From the NCBI GenBank assembly GCA_963784805.1, contig CAWASR010000022.1, positions 28,288-92,287 of the forward strand: a stretch of DNA of 64,000 bases, written 5' to 3'. Positions 45,002 to 54,201 of this stretch are shown piece after piece. The DNA comes from Roseiarcus sp963784805 (GTDB lineage: Bacteria > Pseudomonadota > Alphaproteobacteria > Rhizobiales > Beijerinckiaceae). Within the stretch, counting starts at the first letter, position 1, and each line of letters begins with the position of its first letter. The translations under genes were made by a program, and so were the position numbers. The notes under the pieces were generated by a model that did not search any database, was not told where the DNA came from, and was given only the letters and a program-made list of their open reading frames with translations.

Positions 45002-46792
45002 CTAGGGCGAAGCCTCCGCGCCCGCCGCCGGAGCCTTGGGGTGATGGCGCTCTTCGAGCCGCTTCGCCTTGGCGCCGGCATGGCGCGCCGAGTCGGAGAG
45101 CTGGAACATCTCCAGCGAATCGAAATCCGCCGTCGATTCCCGCAACGATGCGTCGGTGTAATTGCGGGCCTCGGGATCACGCGCGATCCGTCGCGCGGTC
45201 CAATAGACCTTCGCGAACATTTTCACGATCTTGGCGTGCTTTACGATCAGGTCCGTCACGTAGCGCGGATAGAAGGTGAGCGCGCTCTCAATCGGCATGC
45301 CGGGCCGTCGGTCCAGCCTGTTCTTGCGGCGAATGAAGCCGGACTCGAGCGGATAGATGTTATAGAATTCCCAGCTGGCCCAGAACCAGACCATGAGATA
45401 GGCGACCGTGTCGACGCGCGGGCCGCCCGCCGCCGCCCGGCGGATCACCGTCTTGATGTGGTCCTCGGTGTAATAGGTCTTCCAGGCCAGGCGATAGGCT
45501 TCCTGCCATTCCTCGCGCGACATGCGCGGGTGGTCGCACACCACATGCTCGAGATCGAACTTGTTGAGGTCCGGGTCGATCGAGCCCCCGGCCGCGACCA
45601 TCTTGGCGTGGTCCTCGCTGCCGGGCAGAGGGGTCAGACAGGAGAATTCGAGAATGTCGAGCGGCAGTTCGCGCTGAATGATCTTGATGTCGCGAACGAT
45701 CGATTCCTGGGTGTCGTTCGGAAAGCCGAGAATATAGCCGCAATAGGAGATGCAGCGCACCTTGCGCCAGGCCTGCAGCATCTCGCGGTAGTCGGCGATG
45801 TGGTTCTGCTTCTTCTTCGCCCCGCTGAGACTGTCGGGATTGATGTTCTCGAGACCGATGAACACGCGCCTGACGCCAGCCGCCGCCGCCTTCTCGATGA
45901 AGCGCGGAATCTTGTGGCACATCGTGTCGACCTGAATGACGAAGCGCGAATGGATGCCCTCGTCGCGCAGCGCGATCAGGCGGTCGAAGATCGACTCCCA
46001 ATTGCGGTTGCGCGCCAGATTGTCGTCGGTGATGAGAAAATAGCGGATGCCGTTGGCGTGATTGGAGCGCACCAGACGCTCGATGTCGTCGGCGGTGCGG
46101 TAGCGCGACTTGCGCCCTTGCACGTTGATGATGGTGCAGAACGAACACAGGAACGGACAGCCGCGGCCGGCGTCGAAGCTCGAAAACATGCCGATCGTCC
46201 GCCCCACCCGTTCGGGAGGGAGGATCGGATTCGGCGCGCCTTCAAGGTTCGGGAGGTTGTCGAGATGATTGTAGAGCGGCTTCAGCGTCCCGTCCGCGGC
46301 GTCGCGCAGCACTTCGCCGAACCGCCCCTCGGCCTCGCCGGCGAACAGGGAAATTCCGAGCGCGGTCGCCTCGCGCAGCGACTCGGGCGCTTCCGGCAGC
46401 ATCGCCAGGCAGCCTGAAACATGGAACCCGCCGATGCAAACCTGCACCCCGGCCGCCCTCAGCGGCCTGGCGATGTCCATGGCGCGCGGGAACTGATTCG
46501 ACTGCACACCGACCAGGCCGACCAGTCCCAGTCCGCCCGCTTCCTTGATCTGCCGGGCGATTCGGTCGGGCCGAACGCGCGCGTTGGTTTCGTCGATGGC
46601 CAGGATTTCAACGTCGACATCCTCGCCGAGCGTCTGGTTCTCCATCGCATCTTTCGCAATCCCGTACAGGCACGCGAGAGAGTTCGACGGCAGGGCGGAG
46701 CGGAACCATTGAATGACGTAGCCGTCGTCGTCATAGTGCGACGGTTTGATCAGGAACAAAAGAAATCTTCGGCGCTTGACGTTTTCCGACAT
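45002..46792 (-). CDS. B12-binding-domain radical SAM protein, substrate unknown
   Basis: 596 residues from the ATG at 46792 (GGGAG upstream). The N-terminal 180 residues have a Rossmann-like B12-binding fold (VGLVGVQSNQFPRAMDIARPL, VCIGGFHVSG), although I see no DxHxxG motif, so cobalamin may be bound differently or not at all. The radical SAM motif is CPFLCSFCTI, followed by YFLITDDNLARNR and IGLENINPDSL. The layout matches class B radical SAM enzymes such as methyltransferases and HpnJ-type hopanoid or bacteriochlorophyll enzymes. Its neighbours, cbbR upstream and porins downstream, do not point to a pathway. Confidence 0.82.
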   Translation of the reverse strand: MSENVKRRRFLLFLIKPSHYDDDGYVIQWFRSALPSNSLACLYGIAKDAMENQTLGEDVDVEILAIDETNARVRPDRIARQIKEAGGLGLVGLVGVQSNQFPRAMDIARPLRAAGVQVCIGGFHVSGCLAMLPEAPESLREATALGISLFAGEAEGRFGEVLRDAADGTLKPLYNHLDNLPNLEGAPNPILPPERVGRTIGMFSSFDAGRGCPFLCSFCTIINVQGRKSRYRTADDIERLVRSNHANGIRYFLITDDNLARNRNWESIFDRLIALRDEGIHSRFVIQVDTMCHKIPRFIEKAAAAGVRRVFIGLENINPDSLSGAKKKQNHIADYREMLQAWRKVRCISYCGYILGFPNDTQESIVRDIKIIQRELPLDILEFSCLTPLPGSEDHAKMVAAGGSIDPDLNKFDLEHVVCDHPRMSREEWQEAYRLAWKTYYTEDHIKTVIRRAAAGGPRVDTVAYLMVWFWASWEFYNIYPLESGFIRRKNRLDRRPGMPIESALTFYPRYVTDLIVKHAKIVKMFAKVYWTARRIARDPEARNYTDASLRESTADFDSLEMFQLSDSARHAGAKAKRLEERHHPKAPAAGAEASP

Positions 46793-46933
46793 GCGGCTTG
46801 GCTCCCCGCGACAATATGCTCGGCCTCGGTTACGCTCTATCGTCACCTTTTGCTTAATGCCGAACCGTTAACAGCCTTTGCCCGGCGACACAATCGCCCG
46901 GCCTCGAACCGTTCCGGTTCGCTCAGGCCGACT

Positions 46934-47863
46934 TCAAACGTCGGTCACGCCCGGGATCTGTGGAAGGTAGGCCGCGCCATGCGCGGTCGCGAAGTCGCGG
47001 AATGCGCGAGCGGCGGGCGAAAGGGCGCGATCGGTCCGGTTGACGACATACCACTGGCGCCGGATCGGCAGGTCCTCGACGTCGAGGCAGACGATCCGGC
47101 CGCTCGCGACTTCGGCCGCGGTCGTGTGGGCGGAGATGAGCGCGATGCCAAGCCCCGCCATCACCGCCTGTTTGATGGTCTCGTTCGAGCCCAGCTCCAT
47201 GCCCATCTGCACCCGCCTGATTGCGGTGTCGCCGATGAAATCGTCGAACAGCGCGCGCGTGCCGGATCCGATCTCGCGAAACAGGAACGCCTCCCCCGCC
47301 AGATCCCCGCGCCTCAAGCCCGGCGCTCCGGCGAGCCTGTGTTCGGGCGGAGCGATCAGCACGTAAGGGTGGGGGCCGAGGGAGGATTTCTCCACCGCCA
47401 TGTCGCGCGGCGGCCGCCCCGTGAGGGCGATCTCGACCTCGTCGGCGCGCAGCGACTCGATCATGGCGTCGCGATTGCCGATCTGGAAGCGGAGTTCGAG
47501 CCTGGGCCGGCTGGCGACGAACGCCGCGATCAGGCGCGGCGCGAAATATTTCGCCGTCGAGACCGCGCCGACCGAAAGCCTGCCGCCCTCCCCGGCCCCG
47601 ATCGCCTCCATGGCTTCGGCGAAGTCGCGCAACGCGCGCGCGACTCCATGCGAAGCCGCATGCGCCGCCTCGCCCGCCTTGGTCAGCCGCATGCCAGTCG
47701 AGGCGCGCTCGAACAGCCTCAGGCCGACCGCGTCCTCGAGCCCCTTCACCCGAGCGGTCAGCGCCGCCGGCGTCATGTTGAGCGACGTCGCCGCGCGGAC
47801 GAGCGAACCGGCCTCGGCGATCGCTTGCAGGGTCTCGATTTGTCGAAACGTCAGGTTGCGCAC
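46934..47863 (-). CDS. cbbR: LysR-type Calvin cycle regulator CbbR
   Basis: 309 residues from a GTG at 47863. The helix-turn-helix start is MRNLTFRQIETLQAIAEAGS with AATSLNMTPAALTARVKGLE, and the rest is a LysR effector domain (FQIGNRDAMIESLRADEVEI). CbbR proteins sense metabolites such as RuBP and activate the cbb operon. It is transcribed away from cbbF with 138 bases between, the standard arrangement, which makes the assignment firm. Confidence 0.93.
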   Translation of the reverse strand: MRNLTFRQIETLQAIAEAGSLVRAATSLNMTPAALTARVKGLEDAVGLRLFERASTGMRLTKAGEAAHAASHGVARALRDFAEAMEAIGAGEGGRLSVGAVSTAKYFAPRLIAAFVASRPRLELRFQIGNRDAMIESLRADEVEIALTGRPPRDMAVEKSSLGPHPYVLIAPPEHRLAGAPGLRRGDLAGEAFLFREIGSGTRALFDDFIGDTAIRRVQMGMELGSNETIKQAVMAGLGIALISAHTTAAEVASGRIVCLDVEDLPIRRQWYVVNRTDRALSPAARAFRDFATAHGAAYLPQIPGVTDV

Positions 47864-47874
47864 GCCGCCGCCGT

Positions 47875-47887
47875 TAAATGTTCTTGA
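47875..47887. promoter_or_regulatory. Candidate CbbR binding half-site
   Basis: TAA-N7-TGA fits the TNA-N7-TNA consensus of CbbR and lies between the divergent cbbR and cbbF genes, overlapping the region where cbbR autoregulation would act. Short consensus, so chance matches are possible. Confidence 0.35.
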
Positions 47888-48001
47888 ATGCGGGACCAAA
47901 ATTAATTCAGTTTTCTTTTGCACGCAATCGGCGATATTGATCGCGCTCGCAAGAGACAAGAGACAAGCCGCGATGCGCGGGCGCGGAAACGGGAGGCGCT
48001 G

Positions 48002-49047
48002 GTGTCGAACAGACCATGGAGCGGCCGGGAGTTTCTGACCGGCCAAGGGCTGGGCGCGTTTTTGAGCGCTGGCGCCCCCGCCGACCTCGCGCGCGTTTTG
48101 GGCGCCCTCGCCGACGCTTCTGTCTCCATTGCGGCTCTCATTCGGCGCGGCGGCCTCAACGCCGCACCGGCGACGGCGACCTCGGCCGGCTTCGTCGGGA
48201 CGGCCCCCGCCACATTCGCGGACGAGACCTTCATCCGCCGCCTCCAGGGATCGGGCGTGCGCGGGGTCGTGTCCGGCGAACGCGACGAGCCGGCGGCGCT
48301 CGACTCCGACGGAACGCTGCTCGCCGCGCTCGACCCGTTCGACGGCGCCTCGACCCTGGACGCGGATGTCCCGGTCGGCGCCATCTTCTCTGTCCTCGAC
48401 GCTCCCGCCGGCCCGCTGAAGTCCGTGCATTTCCTGCAGGCCGGAATCAGGCAACGCGCCGCGGGCTTCGTCCTCATCGGGGCGCATGTCGCCTTCGTAT
48501 TCACGACCGGCGCGGGCGTTCACATCGCGGTCCTCGATCCGGATTCCAACGCGTATCGCATCTCGCGCGCCGATGCGCGCATTCCCGAGCGCGGCGGCGC
48601 GTTGGCGATCGATCCTTCGAACGCCCGCGACTGGCCCGGGCCGGTGCGCGCCTATGTCGAGGATTGCCTGGAGGGTGCGAACGGCCCGCGGGCGCGAAAT
48701 CTCGACATGCGGTTGGCCGGCTCGATGGTCGCCGAGGCCTATCGAATCCTGACCCGCGGCGGCGTCTATCTCGATCCGGAAGATTCGCGCGAGGACCACG
48801 CGCACGGCAGCGCCCGCCTGCTCTCCCAGGCCAACCCGATCGCATTCCTGATCGAACAGGCCGGCGGCGCGGCGATCAATGGCTTCGACCGGATTTTGGA
48901 GATCGCGCCGAGGTCCGTCAGCATGCGCACGCCTCTGATCTTCGGCGCGAAGGACAGGGTCGAGCGCATCGCGCGCTACTACGGCGAGGACAGCGCCCCG
49001 GCGAACAGCTCCCCCTGTTCGGCAAGCGTGGCCTGCTGCGCCGGTGA
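48002..49047 (+). CDS. cbbF: Fructose-1,6-bisphosphatase, one frameshift at the C terminus
   Basis: GTG start at 48002 after GGGAGG. Class I FBPase: metal-binding ALDPFDGASTLDADVPVGAI (FBPase site D-P-D-G), LAGSMVAEAYRILTRGGVYL and the late GARLL-type region ARLLSQANPIAFLIEQAGG. In the raw frame the protein runs on into cbbP, but in the next frame the end reads QLPLFGKRGLLRR and stops at 49047, the normal CbbF tail. One missing C in the C-run 49011-49015 accounts for it. The enzyme makes fructose-6-phosphate in the Calvin cycle (often also sedoheptulose-bisphosphatase). Confidence 0.92.
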
Positions 49048-49072
49048 TTCGAGATTTTCGGAAATTCATCAG

Positions 49073-49954
49073 ATGTCGATCAAGCATCCCATCATCGCGA
49101 TCACCGGCTCCTCGGGGGCCGGCACGACCTCGGTCAAGCGAACGTTCGAGCAGATTTTCCGGCGCGAGAAGATCAGCCCGGTCTACATCGAGGGCGACGC
49201 CTTCCATCGCTGGGACCGGCTGGAGATGCGCGAGCAGATGAAGGAAGCCGCCGCCAACGGCGACAACCACTACAGCCACTTTGGCGCCGCGGCCAACCTG
49301 TTCGAGGAGCTCGAGAAGACGTTCGCCGCCTATTCCGGGACCGGAGGCGGCCGGACCCGCAGTTACATCCACGACGAGATCGAGTCCGAGCAGCATGGCT
49401 GCCCGCCGGGGACGTTCACCCCCTGGCGCGACTTCGAGCCGGGGTCGGACCTGCTCTTCTACGAAGGGCTGCACGGCGCCCTCGTCACCGACAAGGTCAA
49501 TGTGGCCCGCTATGTCGATCTGAAGATCGGCGTCGTGCCGGTCATCAATCTGGAGTGGATCCAGAAACTGCATCGCGACCGCGGCTCGCGCGGCTACACC
49601 ACCGAGGCGGTCACCGACACGATCCTGAGGCGCATGCCCGATTACATCAACTACATATGCCCGCAATTCGCCGAGACGGACATCAATTTCCAGCGGGTGC
49701 CGACGGTCGACACCTCGAATCCGTTCATCGCCCGCTGGATCCCGACCCCCGACGAATCGATGGTCGTCATCCGCTTTCGCGATCCGCACGGCATCGACTT
49801 CCCCTACCTGCTGTCGATGATTCACAACAGCTTCATGAGCCGCGCCAACTCGATCGTGATCCCGGGCGGCAAGCTCGACATCGCGATGCAGCTCATCCTG
49901 ACGCCGATGATCATGCAACTGGTTGAGCGCCGCCGGCGCGCCCTGCGCGTCTGA
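49073..49954 (+). CDS. cbbP: Phosphoribulokinase
   Basis: 293 residues from the ATG at 49073. Walker A ITGSSGAGTTSVKRTFEQIF and the PRK-specific EGDAFHRWDRLEMREQMKEA, HYSHFGAAANLFEELE and GLHGALVTDKVNVARYVDLK are all present. It is the class I (bacterial, octameric, NADH-stimulated) kinase making ribulose-1,5-bisphosphate, the RuBisCO substrate. In the raw sequence it appears fused to cbbF, but its own start codon and the cbbF stop in the adjacent frame show these are separate genes. Confidence 0.95.
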   Translation: MSIKHPIIAITGSSGAGTTSVKRTFEQIFRREKISPVYIEGDAFHRWDRLEMREQMKEAAANGDNHYSHFGAAANLFEELEKTFAAYSGTGGGRTRSYIHDEIESEQHGCPPGTFTPWRDFEPGSDLLFYEGLHGALVTDKVNVARYVDLKIGVVPVINLEWIQKLHRDRGSRGYTTEAVTDTILRRMPDYINYICPQFAETDINFQRVPTVDTSNPFIARWIPTPDESMVVIRFRDPHGIDFPYLLSMIHNSFMSRANSIVIPGGKLDIAMQLILTPMIMQLVERRRRALRV

Positions 49955-49994
49955 GCAAAGTTATTTGAGACGCATGTCGTCAAGGAGAATGGTC

Positions 49995-51455
49995 ATGAAC
50001 AAGCAAATCTCGCAAACCGTGAAGGGTAAGGACCGCTACAAGTCCGGCGTGATGGAATACCGCAAGATGGGCTATTGGGAGCCCGACTATGCGCCCAAGG
50101 ACACCGACATCATCGCCTGTTTCCGGGTGACGCCGCAGGATGGCGTCGATCCGGTCGAGGCCTCGGCTGCGGTCGCCGGCAAATCCTCGACCGCGACCTG
50201 GACGGTGGTTTGGACCGACCGCCTCACCGCGAGCGAGAAATATCGCGGCAAGTGCTTCCGCGTCGATCCGGTGCCGGGAACGGAAGGGCAGTATTTCGCC
50301 TATATCGCCTATGATCTCGACCTGTTCGAGCCGGGTTCGATCGCCAATCTCTCGGCTTCGATCATCGGCAACGTGTTCGGCTTCAAGCCGCTGAAGGCGC
50401 TGCGGCTCGAGGATATGCGTTTTCCCGTCGCCTATGTGAAGACGTTTCAGGGCCCCGCGACCGGCATCGTGGTCGAGCGCGAGCGGCTCGACAAGTTCGG
50501 CCGGCCTCTGCTCGGCGCGACCATCAAGCCGAAGCTGGGTCTCTCCGGCCGCAATTACGGGCGCGTCGTCTACGAGGCGCTGAAGGGCGGCCTCGACTTC
50601 ACCAAGGACGACGAGAACATCAACTCGCAACCGTTCATGCACTGGCGCGATCGCTTCCTCTATTGCATGGAGGCGGTCAACAGGGCGCAGGCGGCGACCG
50701 GCGAGATCAAGGGAACCTATCTCAATGTCACCGCCGCCACGATGGAGGACATGTACGAGCGGGCCGAATTCGCCAAGGAGCTCGGCTCGGTTGTCGTGAT
50801 GATCGATCTGGTGATCGGCTACACAGCGATCCAGTCGATGGCGAAGTGGGCGCGGCGGAACGACACCATCCTGCACCTGCATCGCGCGGGCCACGGCACC
50901 TACACGCGACAGAAGTCGCACGGGGTTTCGTTCCGGGTCATCGCCAAGTGGATGCGCCTGGCCGGCGTCGACCACATCCACGCCGGCACCGTCGTCGGCA
51001 AGCTGGAGGGCGACCCAGCCACGACCAAGGGCTACTATGATATCTGCCGCGAGGACTTCAATCCGCTGCAGCTTGAGCACGGAATCTTCTTCGATCAGCA
51101 CTGGGCCTCGCTCAACAAGCTGATGCCCGTGGCTTCGGGCGGCATTCACGCGGGGCAGATGCATCAGCTCGTCAACCTGTTCGGCGACGATGTGGTGCTG
51201 CAGTTCGGCGGCGGCACGATCGGCCATCCGAATGGCATTCAGGCGGGCGCGACCGCCAACCGCGTGGCGCTCGAGGCCATGGTGTTCGCCCGCAACGCGG
51301 GACGCGACTATGTCCACGAAGGCCCGACCATCCTCGCCGAAGCCGCCAAGACCTGCACGCCGCTGCGCCAGGCGCTCGACGTCTGGGGCGACGTGACCTT
51401 CAACTACGCCTCGACCGATCAGGTCGATTTTGTTCCGACCCCGCAGGTCGCCTGA
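49995..51455 (+). CDS. cbbL: RuBisCO large subunit, red-type form IC
   Basis: 486 residues from the ATG at 49995 with AGGAG seven bases upstream. Active-site elements: ATIKPKLGLSGRNYGR, the carbamylated lysine in GGLDFTKDDENINSQPFMH, HAGTVVGKLEGDP (loop 6 Lys), and GGIHAGQMHQL. The N terminus MNKQISQTVKGKDRYKSGV and the 486-residue length are those of the red lineage, which needs CbbX for reactivation, and cbbX indeed follows. It fixes CO2 onto RuBP. cbbS follows by 59 bases. Confidence 0.98.
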   Translation: MNKQISQTVKGKDRYKSGVMEYRKMGYWEPDYAPKDTDIIACFRVTPQDGVDPVEASAAVAGKSSTATWTVVWTDRLTASEKYRGKCFRVDPVPGTEGQYFAYIAYDLDLFEPGSIANLSASIIGNVFGFKPLKALRLEDMRFPVAYVKTFQGPATGIVVERERLDKFGRPLLGATIKPKLGLSGRNYGRVVYEALKGGLDFTKDDENINSQPFMHWRDRFLYCMEAVNRAQAATGEIKGTYLNVTAATMEDMYERAEFAKELGSVVVMIDLVIGYTAIQSMAKWARRNDTILHLHRAGHGTYTRQKSHGVSFRVIAKWMRLAGVDHIHAGTVVGKLEGDPATTKGYYDICREDFNPLQLEHGIFFDQHWASLNKLMPVASGGIHAGQMHQLVNLFGDDVVLQFGGGTIGHPNGIQAGATANRVALEAMVFARNAGRDYVHEGPTILAEAAKTCTPLRQALDVWGDVTFNYASTDQVDFVPTPQVA

Positions 51456-51514
51456 CCCTCATCCGGCCCGGGGCGAGGGCAAGCCGCCCACGCCAATCTC
51501 AGGAGATGAACCCC

Positions 51515-51934
51515 ATGCGCATCACACAAGGCTGCTTCTCGTTCCTGCCCGATCTCACCGACGACCAGATTCTCACCCAGGTGCAATATTGTCTCGACCA
51601 GGGCTGGGCGGTGAATCTGGAGTTCACCGACGATCCGCATCCCCGCAACACCTATTGGGACATGTGGGGCCTGCCGATGTTCGATCTGCACGACGCCAAG
51701 GGCGTGCTGATGGAGCTCGACGCCTGCCGCAAGATCTATGGCGACCGCTACATCCGCCTCTCGGCCTTCAATTCCTCGCACGGCTGGGAATCGGTGAGGA
51801 TTTCCTTCCTCGTCAACCGGCCGAAGAACGAGGACGGCTTCCGTCTCGACCGCACCGAGTCCCGCGGCCGCACGCAGCGCTACGCGACGCGCGCCTATTC
51901 CGCCGACCGGCCCGAAGGAAAGCGCTACGCATGA
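51515..51934 (+). CDS. cbbS: RuBisCO small subunit, form IC
   Basis: The AGGAG at 51501 is nine bases before the ATG at 51515 and zero before the in-frame ATG at 51506, so 51515 (MRITQGCFSFLPDLTDDQI) is the better start, giving 139 residues. Conserved WGLPMFDL, LMELDACRKIYGDRYIR and the C-terminal hairpin extension GFRLDRTESRGRTQ typical of red-type small subunits are present. It caps the L8S8 complex. The stop overlaps the cbbX start (ATGA). Confidence 0.97.
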   Translation: MRITQGCFSFLPDLTDDQILTQVQYCLDQGWAVNLEFTDDPHPRNTYWDMWGLPMFDLHDAKGVLMELDACRKIYGDRYIRLSAFNSSHGWESVRISFLVNRPKNEDGFRLDRTESRGRTQRYATRAYSADRPEGKRYA

Positions 51935-52848
51935 GCGCAATCAAAGAGCCTGAGCCGGCTGCGGCGGCGGCGAAGATCAATCTCGCCGAGGAGTTCGCGC
52001 AGTCGGGCGTCGGCCCGGTGCTGCAACAGCTCGACGACGAGCTGATCGGCCTCGCGCCGGTCAAGCAGCGCATTCGCGAGATCGCGGCGCTGCTGCTGAT
52101 CGACCGGGTGCGGGCGAAATTCGGCCTCAGCGCGCAAGCCCCGACCCTGCACATGAGCTTCACCGGAAATCCCGGCACCGGCAAGACCACGGTCGCGATG
52201 CGGATGGCGGAGATCCTGCACCGGCTCGGTTACGTTCGGCGCGGCCATCTGGTCGCGGTGACGCGCGACGATCTCGTTGGCCAATATATCGGCCATACCG
52301 CGCCGAAGACCAAGGAGGTGCTGAAGAAGGCGATGGGCGGCGTCTTGTTCATCGACGAGGCCTATTATCTGTACCGGCAGGAGAACGAGCGCGACTACGG
52401 GCAGGAGTCGATCGAGATTCTGCTGCAGGTGATGGAGAACAACCGCGACGATCTGGTGGTGATCCTCGCCGGCTACGCCGACAAGATGGACCGGTTCTTC
52501 CATTCCAATCCCGGCTTCCGCTCGCGCGTCGCCCACCACATCGACTTTCCCGACTATACCGACGCCGATCTCGAGGCGATCGGCGAGAAAATGCTCGCGT
52601 CGCTCAACTACCGGCTGAGCCCCAGCGCCAGGCAGGCGCTCGCCGACTACATCGCGTTGCGCCGCACGCAGCCGCTGTTCGCCAACGCCCGTTCGATCCG
52701 CAACGCCCTCGACCGCGCCCGCCTGCGGCAGGCCAACCGGCTGCTGGCGGCGGGCGACCGGGAATTGACGCTCGACCGGTTGACATCGATCGAGGAGGAG
52801 GACATTCGCCAGAGCCGCGTGTTTCATCTGAAGGAGGGCGGCGCTTGA
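51931..52848 (+). CDS. cbbX: RuBisCO activase CbbX, AAA+ ATPase
   Basis: 305 residues. Walker A FTGNPGTGKTTVAMRMAEIL, Walker B GGVLFIDEAYYLY, sensor-1 region DLVVILAGYADKMDRF and the pore-loop-type GQYIGHTAPKTKEVLKKA are present. CbbX hexamers pull on the large-subunit C terminus of red-type RuBisCO to remove inhibitory sugar phosphates, and are activated by RuBP. ATGA overlap with cbbS shows translational coupling. Confidence 0.97.
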   Translation: MSAIKEPEPAAAAAKINLAEEFAQSGVGPVLQQLDDELIGLAPVKQRIREIAALLLIDRVRAKFGLSAQAPTLHMSFTGNPGTGKTTVAMRMAEILHRLGYVRRGHLVAVTRDDLVGQYIGHTAPKTKEVLKKAMGGVLFIDEAYYLYRQENERDYGQESIEILLQVMENNRDDLVVILAGYADKMDRFFHSNPGFRSRVAHHIDFPDYTDADLEAIGEKMLASLNYRLSPSARQALADYIALRRTQPLFANARSIRNALDRARLRQANRLLAAGDRELTLDRLTSIEEEDIRQSRVFHLKEGGA

Positions 52849-52850
52849 GC

Positions 52851-53559
52851 ATGCCGGTGATCCTGTCGCCGTCGATCCTGTCGTCGGACTTCTCCAAACT
52901 CGGCGAGGAGGTGCGGGCCGCCGCCGCCGCCGGCGCCGACTGGATTCACCTCGACGTGATGGATGGGCATTTCGTGCCCAACATCACCTTCGGGCCGCCG
53001 GTGGTCGCGGCGCTGCGCCCGCATACCGGCAAGCCGTTCGACTGCCACCTGATGATCGAGCCTTGCGATCCCTATCTCGAGGCCTTCGCCAGGGCCGGTT
53101 GCGATTACATCACCGTTCACGCCGAGGCGACAAGGCACCTCGACCGCTCGCTGCAGGTAATCCGGGCGCTGGGCAAAAAGGCCGGCGTCGCGCATCAACC
53201 CGGCGACCCCGGAGAGCGCGATCGAATACGTGCTCGACCGGCTCGATCTGATCCTGGTGATGACGGTCAATCCCGGATTCGGCGGCCAGGCCTTCATTCC
53301 CGCGATGGTGGAGAAGGTGGCGCGGGTCAAGCGCATGGTCGGCGAACGCAAGATCCATATCGAGGTCGACGGCGGGGTGTCGCCGGAGACCGCGCCGCTC
53401 CTGACTCGCGCCGGCGCCAACGTGCTGGTCGCCGGCTCGGCCGTGTTCGAGGGCGACCCGAAGGCTTACGCGCGCAACATCGCCGCGATCCGTGCGGCGG
53501 GCGAGGACGGCGCGCAGGGGCTTCGACCCAAGCCGCCCGCGAGCGCCGACGCGCGCTAG
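52851..53559 (+). CDS. cbbE: Ribulose-phosphate 3-epimerase, one frameshift
   Basis: The ATG at 52851 (MPVILSPSILSSDFSKLGEE) follows the cbbX stop by two bases. WIHLDVMDGHFVPNITFGPP and HLMIEPCDPYLEAFARAG are the epimerase first half; the second half in the next frame has LILVMTVNPGFGGQAFIPAM, HIEVDGGVSPETAPLL and VLVAGSAVFEGDP. The frame breaks at 53193: an extra C in GTCGCGCATCAACC, where GTC GCG ATC AAC (VAIN) is expected. The repaired protein has about 235 residues. It interconverts xylulose- and ribulose-5-phosphate and ends the cbb operon. Confidence 0.93.
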
Positions 53560-53733
53560 GGATCGAAATCCGAGCGCTTGGCTTCCGCCTCGAATTGCGG
53601 CGCCCGACCCGAAGGCGTCGTTCGGATCAAGGTCTTGCAGAGATGAGGTCGACGTCGCCATAGATGCGCCAGCATTCCCGGCGCGGCCCGTTGGGCCGCC
53701 TTGCCGGAGTGAAGTTTGGGGACTCACGGAGAA

Positions 53734-53753
53734 AGACCGCCTTTCGGCGGTCT
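53734..53753. terminator. Hairpin between cbb operon end and LuxR fragment
   Basis: AGACCGCC at 53734 pairs with GGCGGTCT at 53746 around a TTTC loop, 8 bp perfect. It lies between convergent genes, so it may end transcription from either side, although only a weak T-run follows. Confidence 0.65.
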
Positions 53754-53754
53754 C

Positions 53755-54129
53755 TCAATACTTCGGTTGATCCTTGAGCGGGATGCGATTCCGCGAAATC
53801 GCATCATGGCGGTCCAAGCTCGAGAATCTTCTGTCGCGGAAAATGTCGACGAACGAAAACGCCTTGCGATAGACCTTCAGTTCGTTGACGATGGGATCGC
53901 GATTGATGAAACCGGACCGAACATAGTAGCGTATCCAGGACTCCGGCCATTCGGCGACAAACATGACGTTGCGCTGGGGATCCGCGAAGTCGATCTCCAA
54001 GCATGCGAAGATGTGAATTCCAAAGCGCGCGACCGTCTTCTTGAACAAATCGGCGCAAGCCGCCACTGACGTCCGCTCTTGCAATTCAGCATGCAAGCGG
54101 AGCGCGTCGGACGTCGCGGTCGCCTTCAT
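53755..54129 (-). pseudogene. Truncated LuxR-type autoinducer-binding domain
   Basis: From the ATG at 54129 (MKATATSDALRLHAELQERT) 124 residues can be read. They match only the ligand-binding part of LuxR-family quorum regulators (FGIHIFACLEIDFADPQRNV, ESWIRYYVRSGFINRDPIV); no helix-turn-helix follows. The last 15 residues come from the palindromic element and hairpin DNA, so the rest of the gene was probably lost. Either a relict or, less likely, a free-standing ligand-binding protein. No luxI gene is near. Confidence 0.65.
53782..53805. repeat. Palindromic element GATGCGATT-N6-AATCGCATC
   Basis: A perfect 9-bp inverted repeat with a six-base loop, inside the 3' end of the truncated LuxR-type frame. 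It resembles dispersed palindromic elements of Hyphomicrobiales genomes, and its insertion may have cut the gene short. Confidence 0.65.
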
Positions 54130-54201
54130 CACTCTCCCCACCCATTTCGAGCTACGAGGCCGACGAGACCGTTGCGCCAATCCAACACGAACGGGCCGCA
54201 C

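Noticed and set aside
47864..49918. Long minus-strand N-terminal extension of the cbbR frame
   Set aside because: It runs antisense through cbbF and cbbP; the GTG at 47863 gives a normal-length CbbR with a proper HTH start.
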